Source: Nocardioides albertanoniae (GTDB lineage Bacteria; Actinomycetota; Actinomycetes; Propionibacteriales; Nocardioidaceae). Taken from it: DNA of 64,000 nucleotides. Below the pieces are notes generated by a model, which had not been told where the DNA came from, made no database searches, and was given only the letters and a program-made list of their open reading frames with translations. The DNA is taken from NCBI RefSeq assembly GCF_006716315.1, contig NZ_VFOV01000001.1:602501-666500 (forward strand), written 5' to 3'. This document shows, in pieces, positions 51,716 through 61,084 of this stretch; positions within the stretch are counted from its first letter, which is position 1; each line of letters starts with the position of its first letter. The translations under genes and the position numbers were made by a program.

Positions 51716-52624
51716 ATGGCCGCCCTCGACCCGAACCAGCTCGAGACCCTCGTCGTGATCACCGAGGAAGGCACCTTCGACGCGGCCGCGCGACGACTCC
51801 ACATCACGCCGAGCGCGGTGAGCCAGCGGATCCGCGCGCTCGAGCGCGCGGCCGGGCAGGTGCTGGTGCGGCGTACGACGCCGTGCACCGCCACCGATGC
51901 CGGGGAGCCGCTGATCAGACAGGGTCGCCAGCTGCGTCTGCTGCTGGCCGAGGCCGCCGCGAGCCTGAGCGACACCGGGAGCGAGACCGTCGTCGACCTC
52001 TCGGTGGTGGTCAACGCCGACACCCTCGCCACCTGGTTCCGCCCGGTGATCGACGAGGTCGCCACCTGGGACCGCACGGCCCTGCGGATCACGGTGGAGG
52101 ATCAGGGCTACTCGGCCGACGCGCTGCGCCGCGGCGACGTGCTGGCTGCGGTCACCAGCGAGCCGAGACCGGTGCAGGGCTGCACGGTCGAGCCGCTCGG
52201 GCGGATCCGCTACACGCCCGGCGCGACCCCTGCGCTGATCGAGCGCCACCGCAAGGGCAGAGGCATCGACTGGAGCGCGATGCCGATGATCGTCTACAAC
52301 GAGAAGGACCATCTCCAGGACGAGGTGCTGGCCGCGCACGGTGCGACGCGGCCGCCGGTGGTCCATCGGGTGCCGAGCACCCATGACTTCCACGAGGCGA
52401 TCCGGCGCGGCCTCGGCTGGGGCATGCTGCTCGATGCCCAGGCCGAGGCCGACGTCGGATCACGCACGACGGTGCCGCTCCCGGGAGCCAGGCCGACCGA
52501 CGTGCAGCTCTTCTGGCAGCGCTGGCGTCTCGACTCGATCGCCCTCGACGACCTGAGCGAAGCCGTACGCCGCGCTGCCCGCGCCCAGCTGCGCCGGACG
52601 CGGAAGAACGATCAGCGGCGGTAG
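51716..52624 (+). CDS. lysG: LysR-type regulator LysG/ArgP of the exporter gene
   Basis: 302 residues. N-terminal LysR HTH 'LDPNQLETLVVITEEG' followed by 'RRLHITPSAVSQRIRALE', then a periplasmic-binding-like effector domain. LysG/ArgP (IciA) activates lysE when lysine, arginine or histidine accumulates. ATG 51716 chosen because it gives the usual LysG N-terminus; GTG 51698 is possible. The 99-bp AT-richer gap to lysE should contain both promoters. Overlaps the next convergent gene by 13 nt. Confidence 0.88.
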   Translation: MAALDPNQLETLVVITEEGTFDAAARRLHITPSAVSQRIRALERAAGQVLVRRTTPCTATDAGEPLIRQGRQLRLLLAEAAASLSDTGSETVVDLSVVVNADTLATWFRPVIDEVATWDRTALRITVEDQGYSADALRRGDVLAAVTSEPRPVQGCTVEPLGRIRYTPGATPALIERHRKGRGIDWSAMPMIVYNEKDHLQDEVLAAHGATRPPVVHRVPSTHDFHEAIRRGLGWGMLLDAQAEADVGSRTTVPLPGARPTDVQLFWQRWRLDSIALDDLSEAVRRAARAQLRRTRKNDQRR

Positions 52625-52908
52625 CCGCCGGGGTTGTTCGGGTCCTGCGGCGGGTAGTTGCCCGGGGGCGGGCCACCGTAGGGACCGGGGCCGGCGTCGT
52701 AGCGACGGTGCTCGACCTCCGTGGTGTGTCGCGACCGGTTGACCGAGAGAAGGACGGAGATCCCGATCGCGAGGACACCGGCGATGAGAAGGATCCACCC
52801 GAGGGGCTCGCTCGCGATCGAGTTGGCGATGCTGTCGGGCAGGGCGACCGCGCCGGTGAGCAGGATGAGTCCGAGGATCAGCAGGATGATCCCTAGTCCG
52901 ATAGTCAT
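52612..52908 (-). CDS. small two-helix membrane protein
   Basis: 98 residues: two membrane helices ('GLGIILLILGLILLTGAVAL' and 'LGWILLIAGVLAIGISVLL') joined by a short loop, then a Pro/Gly/Tyr-rich cytoplasmic tail ('PGPYGGPPPGNYPPQ'). It resembles the small DUF6458-type actinobacterial membrane proteins. Function unknown. Starts at ATG 52908. Confidence 0.7.
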   Translation of the reverse strand: MTIGLGIILLILGLILLTGAVALPDSIANSIASEPLGWILLIAGVLAIGISVLLSVNRSRHTTEVEHRRYDAGPGPYGGPPPGNYPPQDPNNPGGYRR

Positions 52909-52998
52909 GGCAGAGCTCCAGACGGTTGAGGTTGGCCCGCTACGCTACCCAGGCGTTGCGCCCGACGATACCGTCCCCTGCATTCACATGGCCGCAGG

Positions 52999-54249
52999 TC
53001 AGGACGTACGCCGCGGCGCGGCCACCCCACGCCCGGCCACCCCGAGCAGCACCAGCAGGAGCGCACCGAAGGTGAGCATCGCGGGGTCGGTGGCGACGTA
53101 CTGCACCAGGATCCCGAGCAGCACGACCGGCATGGTGATGCCCAGATAACCCATCAGGAAGAGGCCCGCCAGCGCCTCGCCGCGAGCATCGGCAGGCGCC
53201 ACCGAGATCACCGTCGCCACTGCGGCCTTGAACGCCATCCCCGACCCGGCGCCGGTGACGACGGCGCCGGCGACGAGGATCGAGAACGTGCCGGACCAGA
53301 GCGCGCCGATCACCAGGATCAGCCCGGCGGCGAGCGCGACCAGCCCCGCGGCGTACGAGCGTCGGCGCGGCCAGCTCCCGGTCGCCACCTGGAAGAGGGC
53401 GGCGGCGCCGAAGATCGAGAAGCCGATCGCGCCCGCGACCGCATGGGAGCGCAGGTGCAGCTCGTCGGCGAGGAACGAGGGCACCAGCGAGGTGAAGAAG
53501 CCGAACATCGCGAAGGCCACGAAGCTGGCCATCCCCGCGGCGAAATAGGCCGCGCGTGCGTCGGCCGGCACCCGCACCCGCTGCGGGCGGTAGGTCCAGG
53601 CCGGCTGATCGGTGTCGACGGTCTCCGGCGCCGCGACCACGGCGAGCAGGCCGATCACCATGAGGAACGCGAAGACGGCGTAGGGCGTGTAGAGCGGGCG
53701 CGGCGCCCACTCGGCGAGCACGCCCGCGATCAGCGGGCCCAGGCCGAGCCCGCCGATGTTGGCGGCCGTCGCGACCACCTCGGCCCGGGTCGTGGAGGCC
53801 TGCGGTCGTGCCGACCGGTGCAGCTCGGCGAGATGAGCCGTCGCCGTCGCGGTCAGCATCCCGACGCCCAGCCCGGACGCGAACCTGGCCAGCAGCAGCC
53901 AGCCGAGCTCGTGGGTCGAGAGGAAGATCAGCGCGGCGAGCACGTTGAGCAGCACCGCGGGCGCGACCACCCGCCGTCGTCCGAACCGGTCGGAGAGGTG
54001 TCCGGCGAGGAAGAGCGAGGCCGCGACCCCGACACCATAGGTCGCGAACACCACCGTGATCCCGAACGAGCCCCAGCCCTGCTCCTCGACGTAGAAGACG
54101 TAGAGCGGTGCGGGAGCCGAGGCGAAGGCCATCGTCACCGCGAACAGGAACGCCACCGACCAGAACCCGCGGGCGTGATGGGAGATCGTACGCAGCTCGG
54201 CCGAAGCGGAGCCCGAGGCGGTGGACGGGGGCTCGGTCTCAGAGGTCAC
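52999..54249 (-). CDS. MFS transporter
   Basis: 416 residues, 12 membrane helices. MFS motif A-like loop 'GHLSDRFGRRRVV' between helices 2 and 3, plus 'GLGVGMLTATATAHLAE' in helix 4. Probably a drug or small-molecule exporter; no substrate is indicated. GTG 54249. Followed at lower coordinates by the small membrane protein gene, with a 90-bp gap. Confidence 0.85.
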   Translation of the reverse strand: MTSETEPPSTASGSASAELRTISHHARGFWSVAFLFAVTMAFASAPAPLYVFYVEEQGWGSFGITVVFATYGVGVAASLFLAGHLSDRFGRRRVVAPAVLLNVLAALIFLSTHELGWLLLARFASGLGVGMLTATATAHLAELHRSARPQASTTRAEVVATAANIGGLGLGPLIAGVLAEWAPRPLYTPYAVFAFLMVIGLLAVVAAPETVDTDQPAWTYRPQRVRVPADARAAYFAAGMASFVAFAMFGFFTSLVPSFLADELHLRSHAVAGAIGFSIFGAAALFQVATGSWPRRRSYAAGLVALAAGLILVIGALWSGTFSILVAGAVVTGAGSGMAFKAAVATVISVAPADARGEALAGLFLMGYLGITMPVVLLGILVQYVATDPAMLTFGALLLVLLGVAGRGVAAPRRTS

Positions 54250-54298
54250 GTGTCACCTCAACGTCCCACCGGGCGCCGGACATTCCGCAGAACGCACC

Positions 54299-54328
54299 GC
54301 GGCCCGCCCGGTGAACCGGGCGGGCCGC
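54299..54328. terminator. hairpin terminator after the acyl-CoA dehydrogenase gene
   Basis: Perfect 13-bp GC stem GCGGCCCGCCCGG / CCGGGCGGGCCGC with a TGAA loop, 20 nt beyond the dehydrogenase stop on the minus strand. Confidence 0.75.
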
Positions 54329-54348
54329 AGCGTACGTGCAGATCAGGC

Positions 54349-56202
54349 TCAGAAAGCCGTCTCGGGCAGATCCATGATCGAGTTGTCGATCGCCTCGGCG
54401 ATCGCCCGCTCCGAGGTGAGCTTGGGCAGGTTGTAGGCGGCGTAGAACTTCGCCGCGGCGACCTTGCCCGTGTAGAAGTCGGTGTCCTTGCCGGCGTCGC
54501 CGGCGAGGGCCGCGAGGGCGACCTCGGCCTGACGGAGCAGCAGCCAGCCGAGCACCAGGTCGCCGACCGCGAGCAGCAGGCGCGAGGTGTTCTGGGCGAC
54601 CTTGTAGATGTTGGTGATCTCCTCCTGGGAGGCCATCAGGTCGTTGAACATGTGCCCGACCATCGCGTTGACGTCCTCGAGCGCGGTCGCGAGCAGGGCG
54701 CGCGACTCCTTGAGCTCGGCGGAGCCCTCGTCGTCGAGGAACTTCTGGATCTCGCCCGCGAGGTGACCCAGCGCAGCGCCCTGGTTCTTCACGATCTTGC
54801 GGAAGAAGAAGTCCTGGCCCTGGATGGCCGTGGTGCCCTCGTAGATCGAGTCGATCTTGGCGTCACGGACGTACTGCTCGATCGGGTATTCCTGCAGGAA
54901 GCCCGACCCACCGAAGGTCTGCAGCGACTCGGTGCCGAGCAGCACCCAGGCGCGCTCGGAGCCATAGCCCTTGACGATCGGGAGCAGCAGGTCGTTGACT
55001 GCCTCGGCGAGCTTGCGCTCCTCCGAGCCCTCCTCGGCGAGCGCGACCTTCTCCTGCCACGAGGTCGTGTAGTAGACCAGCGCGCGCATGCCCTCGGCGA
55101 ACGCCTTCTGCACGAGCAGCGAGCGGCGTACGTCGGGGTGGTGGGTGATCGTGACGCGCGGGTCCGTCTTCGCGGCGGCCACGAGGTCGGCACCCTGCAC
55201 GCGGGACTTGGCGTAGTCCAGCGCGTTCAGGTAGCCGCTCGACAGCGTCGCGATGGCCTTGGTGCCGACCATCATGCGAGCGTTCTCGATGACGTCGAAC
55301 ATCTGGGCGATGCCGTCGTGCACCTCGCCGAGCAGCCAGCCCTGGGCAGCCTCGCCGCCGCCGACCTGCGGGTCGCCGAAGGTGACCTCGCAGGTGTTGG
55401 AGACCTTGATGCCCATCTTGTGCTCGACGTTGGTCACGTAGACGCCGTTGCGCTCACCGGTGAGCTCACCGGACTCGTGGTCGAAGTGCAGCTTCGGCAC
55501 GAGGAAGAGCGAGAGACCCTTGGTGCCCGGGCCGCCGACGCCCTCGACGCCCTTCGGGCGCGCGAGGACGAGGTGCATGATGTTCTCCTGCAGGTCCGAC
55601 TCGGCGCTGGTGATGAAGCGCTTGACGCCGGAGATGTTCCAGGAGCCGTCCTCGTTGGGGGTCGCGACGGTCTTGCCGGCGCCGACGTCGGAGCCCGCGT
55701 CGGGCTCGGTCAGCACCATGGTGGCGCCCCAGAGCTTCTCGACCATGATCTCGGCGATGCGCTTGTCGCGGTCGGTGCCGTTCTCGTAGACGACCTTCGA
55801 GAAGAAGGGGCCCGCGGCGTACATCCAGATCGCCGGGTTGGCACCCAGCAGCATCTCGGCCATCGCCCAGACGACCGAGCTCGGGGCCGCCTGGCCACCG
55901 ATCTCCTCGGGAGCGGTCAGGCTCCAGAAGCCGGACTCCATGAAGGCGTCGTAGGACTTCTTGAAGGACGCCGGGACGGGCGCCGTGTTGGTCTTCGGGT
56001 CGAAGACCGGCGGGTTGCGGTCCGCGTCCTCGAACGACTCAGCAAGGTCCTCGCGGCAGAGGCGCTCGACCTCCGTGAGGATCTCCTTCGCGGTGTCGAC
56101 GTCCAGATCCGCGTACGGCCCGGTGCCGAGCACCTTGTCGGCGCCGAAGACCTCGAACAGGTTGAACTCGATGTCGCGGAGATTGCTCTTGTAGTGGCCC
56201 AC
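54349..56202 (-). CDS. acyl-CoA dehydrogenase (FadE5-like)
   Basis: 617 residues, close to M. tuberculosis FadE5 (611) and longer than the ~380 of short-chain enzymes because of an extra C-terminal helical domain. Features: '[18 protein letters not shown]' (FAD/substrate), '[14 protein letters not shown]', and '[17 protein letters not shown]' with the catalytic Glu. It carries out the first oxidation of fatty acyl-CoA degradation. GTG start with GAAGGTGG Shine-Dalgarno. A palindrome at 56260-56273 lies ~60 bp upstream. Confidence 0.92.
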   Translation of the reverse strand: MGHYKSNLRDIEFNLFEVFGADKVLGTGPYADLDVDTAKEILTEVERLCREDLAESFEDADRNPPVFDPKTNTAPVPASFKKSYDAFMESGFWSLTAPEEIGGQAAPSSVVWAMAEMLLGANPAIWMYAAGPFFSKVVYENGTDRDKRIAEIMVEKLWGATMVLTEPDAGSDVGAGKTVATPNEDGSWNISGVKRFITSAESDLQENIMHLVLARPKGVEGVGGPGTKGLSLFLVPKLHFDHESGELTGERNGVYVTNVEHKMGIKVSNTCEVTFGDPQVGGGEAAQGWLLGEVHDGIAQMFDVIENARMMVGTKAIATLSSGYLNALDYAKSRVQGADLVAAAKTDPRVTITHHPDVRRSLLVQKAFAEGMRALVYYTTSWQEKVALAEEGSEERKLAEAVNDLLLPIVKGYGSERAWVLLGTESLQTFGGSGFLQEYPIEQYVRDAKIDSIYEGTTAIQGQDFFFRKIVKNQGAALGHLAGEIQKFLDDEGSAELKESRALLATALEDVNAMVGHMFNDLMASQEEITNIYKVAQNTSRLLLAVGDLVLGWLLLRQAEVALAALAGDAGKDTDFYTGKVAAAKFYAAYNLPKLTSERAIAEAIDNSIMDLPETAF

Positions 56203-56259
56203 TGATCCACCTTCATGCCTCGTCGGATTTACCAGTCGCGGACGCCGTCATGGCGAGTA

Positions 56260-56273
56260 CTACTGGCGAGTAA
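56260..56273. promoter_or_regulatory. palindrome/direct repeat upstream of the acyl-CoA dehydrogenase
   Basis: CTACTGGCGAGTAA has near-dyad form TTACT-N4-AGTAG on the minus strand. The 9-mer TGGCGAGTA also occurs twice, at 56251-56259 and 56264-56272. Possible TetR-type operator. Confidence 0.4.
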
Positions 56274-56319
56274 CCTCAAGAATAGGCATGCCCATGCGGG
56301 GGTGCAAGCCCGGGGCTAC

Positions 56320-57558
56320 TCATCGGTAGCAAATTTTCTCCGCCTCGGCCCGCCACGGCAGCAGGAAGGACGACAGCAGAAGCACGCCCCCGGCTACCGC
56401 GATCGCGGTGCGCGGGCTCGTCGCAGCGGCCAGCGTGCCGGCCGCCAGCACCCCGACCGGCTGGGCGATCTTCATGGTGATCGACCACGCCGCCTGCACC
56501 CGCGACATGTGGTCGTCGGCGGTCTCGCGCATCCGGTAGGTGGCGAAGGTGGGGTTGAAGACGCCGGCGCAGAGGATCAGCCCGAAGTTGGCGGCGGTGA
56601 ACCACACGAAACCTGCCGGGCCGCCCGGGGTGAACGCGATCGGGACGGTCCAGAGCGTCCGCGCGACCCCGGAGGTCAGCAGCACCGTCCGCTCGCCGAG
56701 CCGGCTCGTCAGCCGCGGTGTGCACAGGGCCCCGACGATGCCGCCGAGGCACGGGACGCCCATGGCGATGCCATACATCCACGGCTCCATGCCGAGCTCT
56801 CGCAGGGTCAGCACGGCCTGCAGCGGGCTGGTCGCGATGACGCACGAGCCGAAGAGTGCTGCGTTGAGGAAGAGCGAGCGGAGGTTGCGTCGGGCGAGGA
56901 TGTAGCGCCAGCCTGCGGTCACCTCGGTCCGCCAGCGCTGCTTCGCTCTCGTCGGCGGGTCCGGTTCAGGCGTACGGATCGAACCGATGCCCAGCGCGGA
57001 GAGCAGATAGGTCATCGCGTCGACGAGCACCGTCAGGGTCGGCCCGAACGCGGAGACGAGGGCGCCGCCGATGGGAGGCCCTGCGGTGAAGGTCGTCCAG
57101 AAGGTCGTCTCCAGGCGGCTGGTCGCGGTCAGCCTGGTCTCCGGTGCGACCAGGGCTTTCAGGTGTGCACCGGAGGCGGCGGTGAAGGCGAGCTCGCAGG
57201 AGGCACCGATGACGCCGACGACGCACAGCTGCGCATAGGTGAGCGCGTCGAGCAGCCCTGCGGTCGGAACGCTCAGCATCGCCGCGAACCGGATCAGGTC
57301 GGCCCCGATCATCGTCGGCCGCTTGCGGCGGTACTCGATCCACGGCCCCAGCCGGATCCCTGCCGCCGCGGCCGCGAACCCGGACAGCGCTGCCAGCAGC
57401 GAGACCTGGAACGTCGAAGAGTCGAGCGCGAGCACCGCGACGAGAGGCAGAGCGCCGTAGGCGATCGTCGACCCGGCTTGGCTTGTGGCGGTGGCCAACC
57501 AGAGCCGGTTGAAGTCTCGGCCGAGGGCGGTGCTCGGCTCGAGCTCCGCGGCGGTCAC
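56320..57558 (-). CDS. MFS transporter (EntS/MFS_3-type)
   Basis: 412 residues, 12 helices: 'FNRLWLATATSQAGSTIAYGALPLVAV' opening, 'ETTFWTTFTAGPPIGGALVSAF' in helix 5, consistent with the enterobactin-exporter-like MFS group. GTG 57558. Likely efflux of a drug or secondary metabolite; substrate unknown. Divergent from the KSI-like gene. Confidence 0.85.
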   Translation of the reverse strand: MTAAELEPSTALGRDFNRLWLATATSQAGSTIAYGALPLVAVLALDSSTFQVSLLAALSGFAAAAAGIRLGPWIEYRRKRPTMIGADLIRFAAMLSVPTAGLLDALTYAQLCVVGVIGASCELAFTAASGAHLKALVAPETRLTATSRLETTFWTTFTAGPPIGGALVSAFGPTLTVLVDAMTYLLSALGIGSIRTPEPDPPTRAKQRWRTEVTAGWRYILARRNLRSLFLNAALFGSCVIATSPLQAVLTLRELGMEPWMYGIAMGVPCLGGIVGALCTPRLTSRLGERTVLLTSGVARTLWTVPIAFTPGGPAGFVWFTAANFGLILCAGVFNPTFATYRMRETADDHMSRVQAAWSITMKIAQPVGVLAAGTLAAATSPRTAIAVAGGVLLLSSFLLPWRAEAEKICYR

Positions 57559-57594
57559 CCGACGACCCTAGTCGGGATGGACTCGGCCAATAGG

Positions 57595-57608
57595 TAGAAC
57601 ACGTTTCA
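57595..57608. promoter_or_regulatory. KstR-like operator
   Basis: TAGAACACGTTTCA matches the KstR consensus TnnAACnnGTTnnA at every fixed position. It lies 23 nt upstream of ATG 57631, with a -10-like TACGAT at 57618. Confidence 0.55.
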
Positions 57609-57630
57609 GTTTCGGCGTACGATCTGCCGC

Positions 57631-58083
57631 ATGATCTCCTCCGACGCCATCACCTGGAACGCGCCCGACGACGAACACCCCGCTCGCACGGCCGGGCAGC
57701 GCTCCTATGCCGCCGTCGCCAAGGGCGACCTCGACGAGTGGCTGACGATCTATGCAGAAGACTGCGTGCTCGAGGACCCGGTCGGTCCCTCGATGTTCGA
57801 CCCCGAGGGCAAGGGCCACCACGGTCACGAGGGGCTCAAGGCGTTCTGGGAGAAGGCCATCGCCTCCGTCGACAGGTTCGAGTTCGAGATCAACGACTCC
57901 TTCGCCAACCCCGAGGGCAACACCTGCGCCAACATCGGCAAGATCAAGACGAGCTTCGCCGACGGCAGCTACACCACCACCGAGCTGATCATGGTCTACG
58001 TCGTCGACGACGACGGCCGGGTGAAGTCGATGAAGGCCTTCTGGGAGCCGGAGCGCACGATGGCGTCGTTCACGAAGCCCTGA
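57631..58083 (+). CDS. NTF2/SnoaL-fold protein, possible ketosteroid isomerase-like
   Basis: 150 residues with an alpha+beta barrel pattern: 'SYAAVAKGDLDEWLTIYAEDCVLEDPVGP', 'HEGLKAFWEKAI', 'MVYVVDDDGRVKSMKAFWEPE'. The Asp-rich 'DCVLEDPVG' is where ketosteroid isomerases carry their catalytic Asp. A steroid role is supported mainly by the KstR-like box upstream; no other steroid genes are in the window. Confidence 0.7.
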   Translation: MISSDAITWNAPDDEHPARTAGQRSYAAVAKGDLDEWLTIYAEDCVLEDPVGPSMFDPEGKGHHGHEGLKAFWEKAIASVDRFEFEINDSFANPEGNTCANIGKIKTSFADGSYTTTELIMVYVVDDDGRVKSMKAFWEPERTMASFTKP

Positions 58084-58100
58084 GGCCGGCTAGCCCGTGC

Positions 58101-58733
58101 TCAGGCGATGGCGTGCTCGGCGATCCACTCGACCAGCGGACGTACGGCTCGCCAGTCCTTCTTCACCTCGGTGACCAGGTCGCCGGTGTGGATGACCGGC
58201 TCGAAGCCGATGGTGCGGCCGAGGTGGATCGACTTGTGGCGCAGCAGCTCGATCTTGGGGTGGTCCTTGGCGATGCCGCGCGGCGCGGTCTTGAGCCGGT
58301 CGCCGGTGACCTCGTAGCCCTTCTTCTCGGCCACGGCGAGGCGTTTCTCCAGCTCGGCGCCGTAGTGGTCGTGGACGATCGCGGCCCGGAAGGCTGCCAG
58401 CCGGGGCGGCTCGAACCAGTAGCAGCCGCCGCCGGTGCGTACGCCTCGCGGTGAGATCTCCACGTAGTAGCCCATCTGCGGTGCCACCGCCACGAAGGCG
58501 CCCTGGTGGGCCTTGTAGGGCACCTTGTCCTTCGAGAAACGTACGTCGCGATAGGGCCGGAAGATCTTCGCGGTGCCGAACTCCTCGGCGAGCTCGTCGG
58601 TGAGCGCCTTCATCGGCGCGTGCACCGACTCCTTGTAGATGTGCTTGTGGGCTTCCCAGAACGACTTGGTGTTGTCGACCTCGAGATCGTCGTAGAAGTC
58701 GAGCGCCGCCACGGGAAAACCTTCGAAAGCCAC
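58101..58733 (-). CDS. DUF2461 (TIGR02453) family protein
   Basis: 210 residues: 'AALDFYDDLEVDNTKSFWEAHK', 'FRPYRDVRFSKDKVPYKAHQG', 'YVEISPRGVRTGGGCYWFEPPRLAAFR', the standard blocks of this uncharacterised family. GTG start. Function unknown; convergent with the KSI-like gene. Confidence 0.88.
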   Translation of the reverse strand: MAFEGFPVAALDFYDDLEVDNTKSFWEAHKHIYKESVHAPMKALTDELAEEFGTAKIFRPYRDVRFSKDKVPYKAHQGAFVAVAPQMGYYVEISPRGVRTGGGCYWFEPPRLAAFRAAIVHDHYGAELEKRLAVAEKKGYEVTGDRLKTAPRGIAKDHPKIELLRHKSIHLGRTIGFEPVIHTGDLVTEVKKDWRAVRPLVEWIAEHAIA

Positions 58734-58764
58734 GTCGGCAATCCTACGAGGCGACTGCTCGGCG

Positions 58765-60141
58765 TCAGGTGCTCGGGATCTGGATCGTGTCGGCGACCCG
58801 GCGGGCGTGCTCGGCCATGGCGCGGGCGATGGTGGCGGACTCGCCGAGGTGGCGGCTCGGGTCGAGCAGCCCGTCGATCTCGTCGCGGGTGAAGTGGGCC
58901 GAGACCTCGGGGGAGGCGGCCAGCAGCGAGGCGAAGTCGACGTCGTCGACCGCCGAGCGCTGGGCGAGCTCGAAGACGACGTCGTGGGCGACCTGACGCC
59001 CGATGCGTTCGCCCAGCTCGAGCATCAGCGACTCCGAGCCGATGAGCCCACCCGACAGGGCCAGGTTGGCGCGCATGCGCTCCTCGTCGAAGGTCAGGCC
59101 GGTGAAGACGACCACCAGCCGGGCCAGCACGTCACCGGCGAGCGTCGACGCCTGGGCGACCGCGTCCTCGAGGATCCCGGTCATCGCACCGTTGGCCTCG
59201 TGGTCGTGGAGCATCGACTCCATCGCCGGGGCGACGAGAGCGCGCAGCTGGGCGGAGGCGGTGATGACATCGAGCGTGAGCTGCGGGTTGCGCTTGTGGG
59301 GCATCGTCGAGGAACCGACGGTGCCCTCGGGGATCGGTTCGAAGGCCTCGCCGAACTCCGGCTGCATCATCGAGTAGACGTCTTTGCCGATCTTGCCGGC
59401 GGTGCCGCCCAGCATGCCCAGGATCGAGACCCACTCGACCATGCCGTCGTTGATCGCGCGCGAGGGCACCGGCATCGAGCCCATGTCGAGCCTCGCGGCG
59501 GTCTCCGTCTCGATCGCGCGGGCGTGGGAGCCGAAGGAGGCCATCGTGCCTGCGGCCCCGCCCATCAAGAGGCGGAAGACGCGGTCTTCGACCGATCGGA
59601 GCCGGTCGACGTGGGCCGCGATCTCGTCGATCCAGATCGCGACCTTGAAGCCGAAGGTGATCGGCACCGCGTGCTGGGAGTGCGTACGCCCCGGCATCGG
59701 CACCTCCGCACCGGCCTCGGCCACCTTCGAGAGCGAGCGGAGCAGGTCGCCGAGCAGGTCGAGGATCGTGTGGTGGGCGCGGCGCAGCAGGATCAGGTCG
59801 GCGCTCTGGGTGATGTTCTGCGTGGTGGCACCCCAGTGCACCCAGCCGCCGTGCTCGGCGCCGACGACACGGGAGAGCTCCTCGACCAGCGGCGTCAGCG
59901 GGTGGCTCTGCTCGGCCGTGGCCTGCTCGATCCGGTCGAGATCGAGCATGTGCAGGTCGGCGGCCTCTGAGATCGCCTCGCCGGCTGCCGCGGGGATCGC
60001 CTCGACGGCCGCCTCGGCCTCGGCCAGCGCCGCCTCCACGTCGAGCCGCGCCTGGAGGCGCGCCTCGTAGGTGAACAGGTCTCCGATGCCGTGGTCGGGG
60101 ACTCGTCCGTCGGTGAATCGGCAGGTCGAGCCCGCGGGCAT
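58765..60141 (-). CDS. fumarase/aspartase-superfamily lyase (PcaB / adenylosuccinate lyase-like)
   Basis: 458 residues. Superfamily signature 'GSSTMPHKRNPQ' with the flexible catalytic-serine loop, 'VHWGATTQNITQSADL' and 'GRTHSQHAVPITFGFK'. PcaB (3-carboxy-cis,cis-muconate cycloisomerase) is about this length and shares these blocks, but no other protocatechuate genes are near, so adenylosuccinate-lyase-like activity on another substrate is as likely. ATG 60141. Confidence 0.85.
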   Translation of the reverse strand: MPAGSTCRFTDGRVPDHGIGDLFTYEARLQARLDVEAALAEAEAAVEAIPAAAGEAISEAADLHMLDLDRIEQATAEQSHPLTPLVEELSRVVGAEHGGWVHWGATTQNITQSADLILLRRAHHTILDLLGDLLRSLSKVAEAGAEVPMPGRTHSQHAVPITFGFKVAIWIDEIAAHVDRLRSVEDRVFRLLMGGAAGTMASFGSHARAIETETAARLDMGSMPVPSRAINDGMVEWVSILGMLGGTAGKIGKDVYSMMQPEFGEAFEPIPEGTVGSSTMPHKRNPQLTLDVITASAQLRALVAPAMESMLHDHEANGAMTGILEDAVAQASTLAGDVLARLVVVFTGLTFDEERMRANLALSGGLIGSESLMLELGERIGRQVAHDVVFELAQRSAVDDVDFASLLAASPEVSAHFTRDEIDGLLDPSRHLGESATIARAMAEHARRVADTIQIPST

Positions 60142-60300
60142 GTCGAAGATCCTTTACGCGTCGTTCATCTGGTGGTCGAAATTCAGCTACCCGATCTTAA
60201 CGGAGGCGACCCACAGAGTCCCGCCTCCGTGGGCGGGATCACGCCCCAGAAATGCAGTCAAGCCGGACCCCCGAGCGACGGGAAGATCCGACTTGTGCGT

Positions 60301-60376
60301 TGGAGCGGACGACGAGACTCGAACTCGCGACATCAACCTTGGGAAGGTTGCGCTCTACCAACTGAGCTACGTCCGC
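60301..60376 (-). tRNA. tRNA-Gly, anticodon CCC
   Basis: Read on the minus strand: acceptor GCGGACG / CGTCCGC, discriminator T, encoded CCA (60303-60301). The D-arm contains AGCTCAGTTGGTAGAGC. The anticodon stem CAACC / GGTTG holds the loop TTCCCAA, giving anticodon CCC (reads GGG, Gly). The T-arm contains GTTCGAGTC. A -10-like TAACAT lies 14 nt upstream (60395-60390). Confidence 0.97.
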
Positions 60377-60478
60377 AGGTGCGACGAGGATGTTACCCCA
60401 CCCGCCCAGGCAGGTGTGAAAGGCGGTCAGGCAAGTCGCATCGTCGTGGGCAGCGCGCGGCTGCGTTAGGTTTGGCCC

Positions 60479-61054
60479 GTGCTGCTGAGCGACAAGGACA
60501 TCCTGACCGAGATCCACGACGGGCGGATCGTCATCGACCCCTGGGACGAGTCGATGCTGCAGCCGTCGTCCATCGACGTACGTCTGGACCGGTTCTTCCG
60601 CGTCTTCGACAACCACAAGTACGCCACGATCGACCCGGCCGTCGACCAGTCCGAGCTCACCCGGCAGATCGAGACCGACGGCGACGAGCCGTTCATCCTG
60701 CATCCCGGCGAGTTCGTGCTTGGGTCGACCTACGAGACGGTCAGCCTGCCCGACGACATCGCCGCGCGCGTCGAGGGCAAGAGCTCGCTGGGGCGTCTCG
60801 GGCTGCTCACTCACGCCACCGCCGGCTTCGTCGACCCGGGCTTCGCCGGTCACGTGACCCTGGAGCTGGCCAACGTCGCGACCCTGCCGATCAAGCTCTA
60901 CCCCGGCATGAAGATCGGGCAGTACTGCTTCTTCAAGCTCACCTCGCCCGCGCAGAACCCCTACGGCAGCGAGAAGTACGGCAGCCGCTACCAGGGTCAG
61001 CGCGGTCCGACGGCCTCGCGCGGCTTCCAGAGCTTCCACCGCACCAAGATCTGA
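60479..61054 (+). CDS. dcd: dCTP deaminase
   Basis: 191 residues, the standard Dcd length. Motifs: '[12 protein letters not shown]', '[16 protein letters not shown]', '[27 protein letters not shown]' with the catalytic Glu, 'IGQYCFFKL', and C-terminal '[12 protein letters not shown]' lid. It makes dUTP from dCTP; the mycobacterial enzyme also hydrolyses dUTP to dUMP. GTG 60479 with no Shine-Dalgarno and a -10-like TAGGTT ~10 nt upstream suggest a leaderless transcript. Confidence 0.95.
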   Translation: MLLSDKDILTEIHDGRIVIDPWDESMLQPSSIDVRLDRFFRVFDNHKYATIDPAVDQSELTRQIETDGDEPFILHPGEFVLGSTYETVSLPDDIAARVEGKSSLGRLGLLTHATAGFVDPGFAGHVTLELANVATLPIKLYPGMKIGQYCFFKLTSPAQNPYGSEKYGSRYQGQRGPTASRGFQSFHRTKI

Positions 61055-61084
61055 GCGTCGGTGGTCGCGGCTAGGCTCGGCTGG

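Noticed and set aside
48870..52630. Prophage or genomic island around the transposase
   Set aside because: Only one IS with its own target duplication is present; flanking genes are normal metabolic and transport genes with matching composition.
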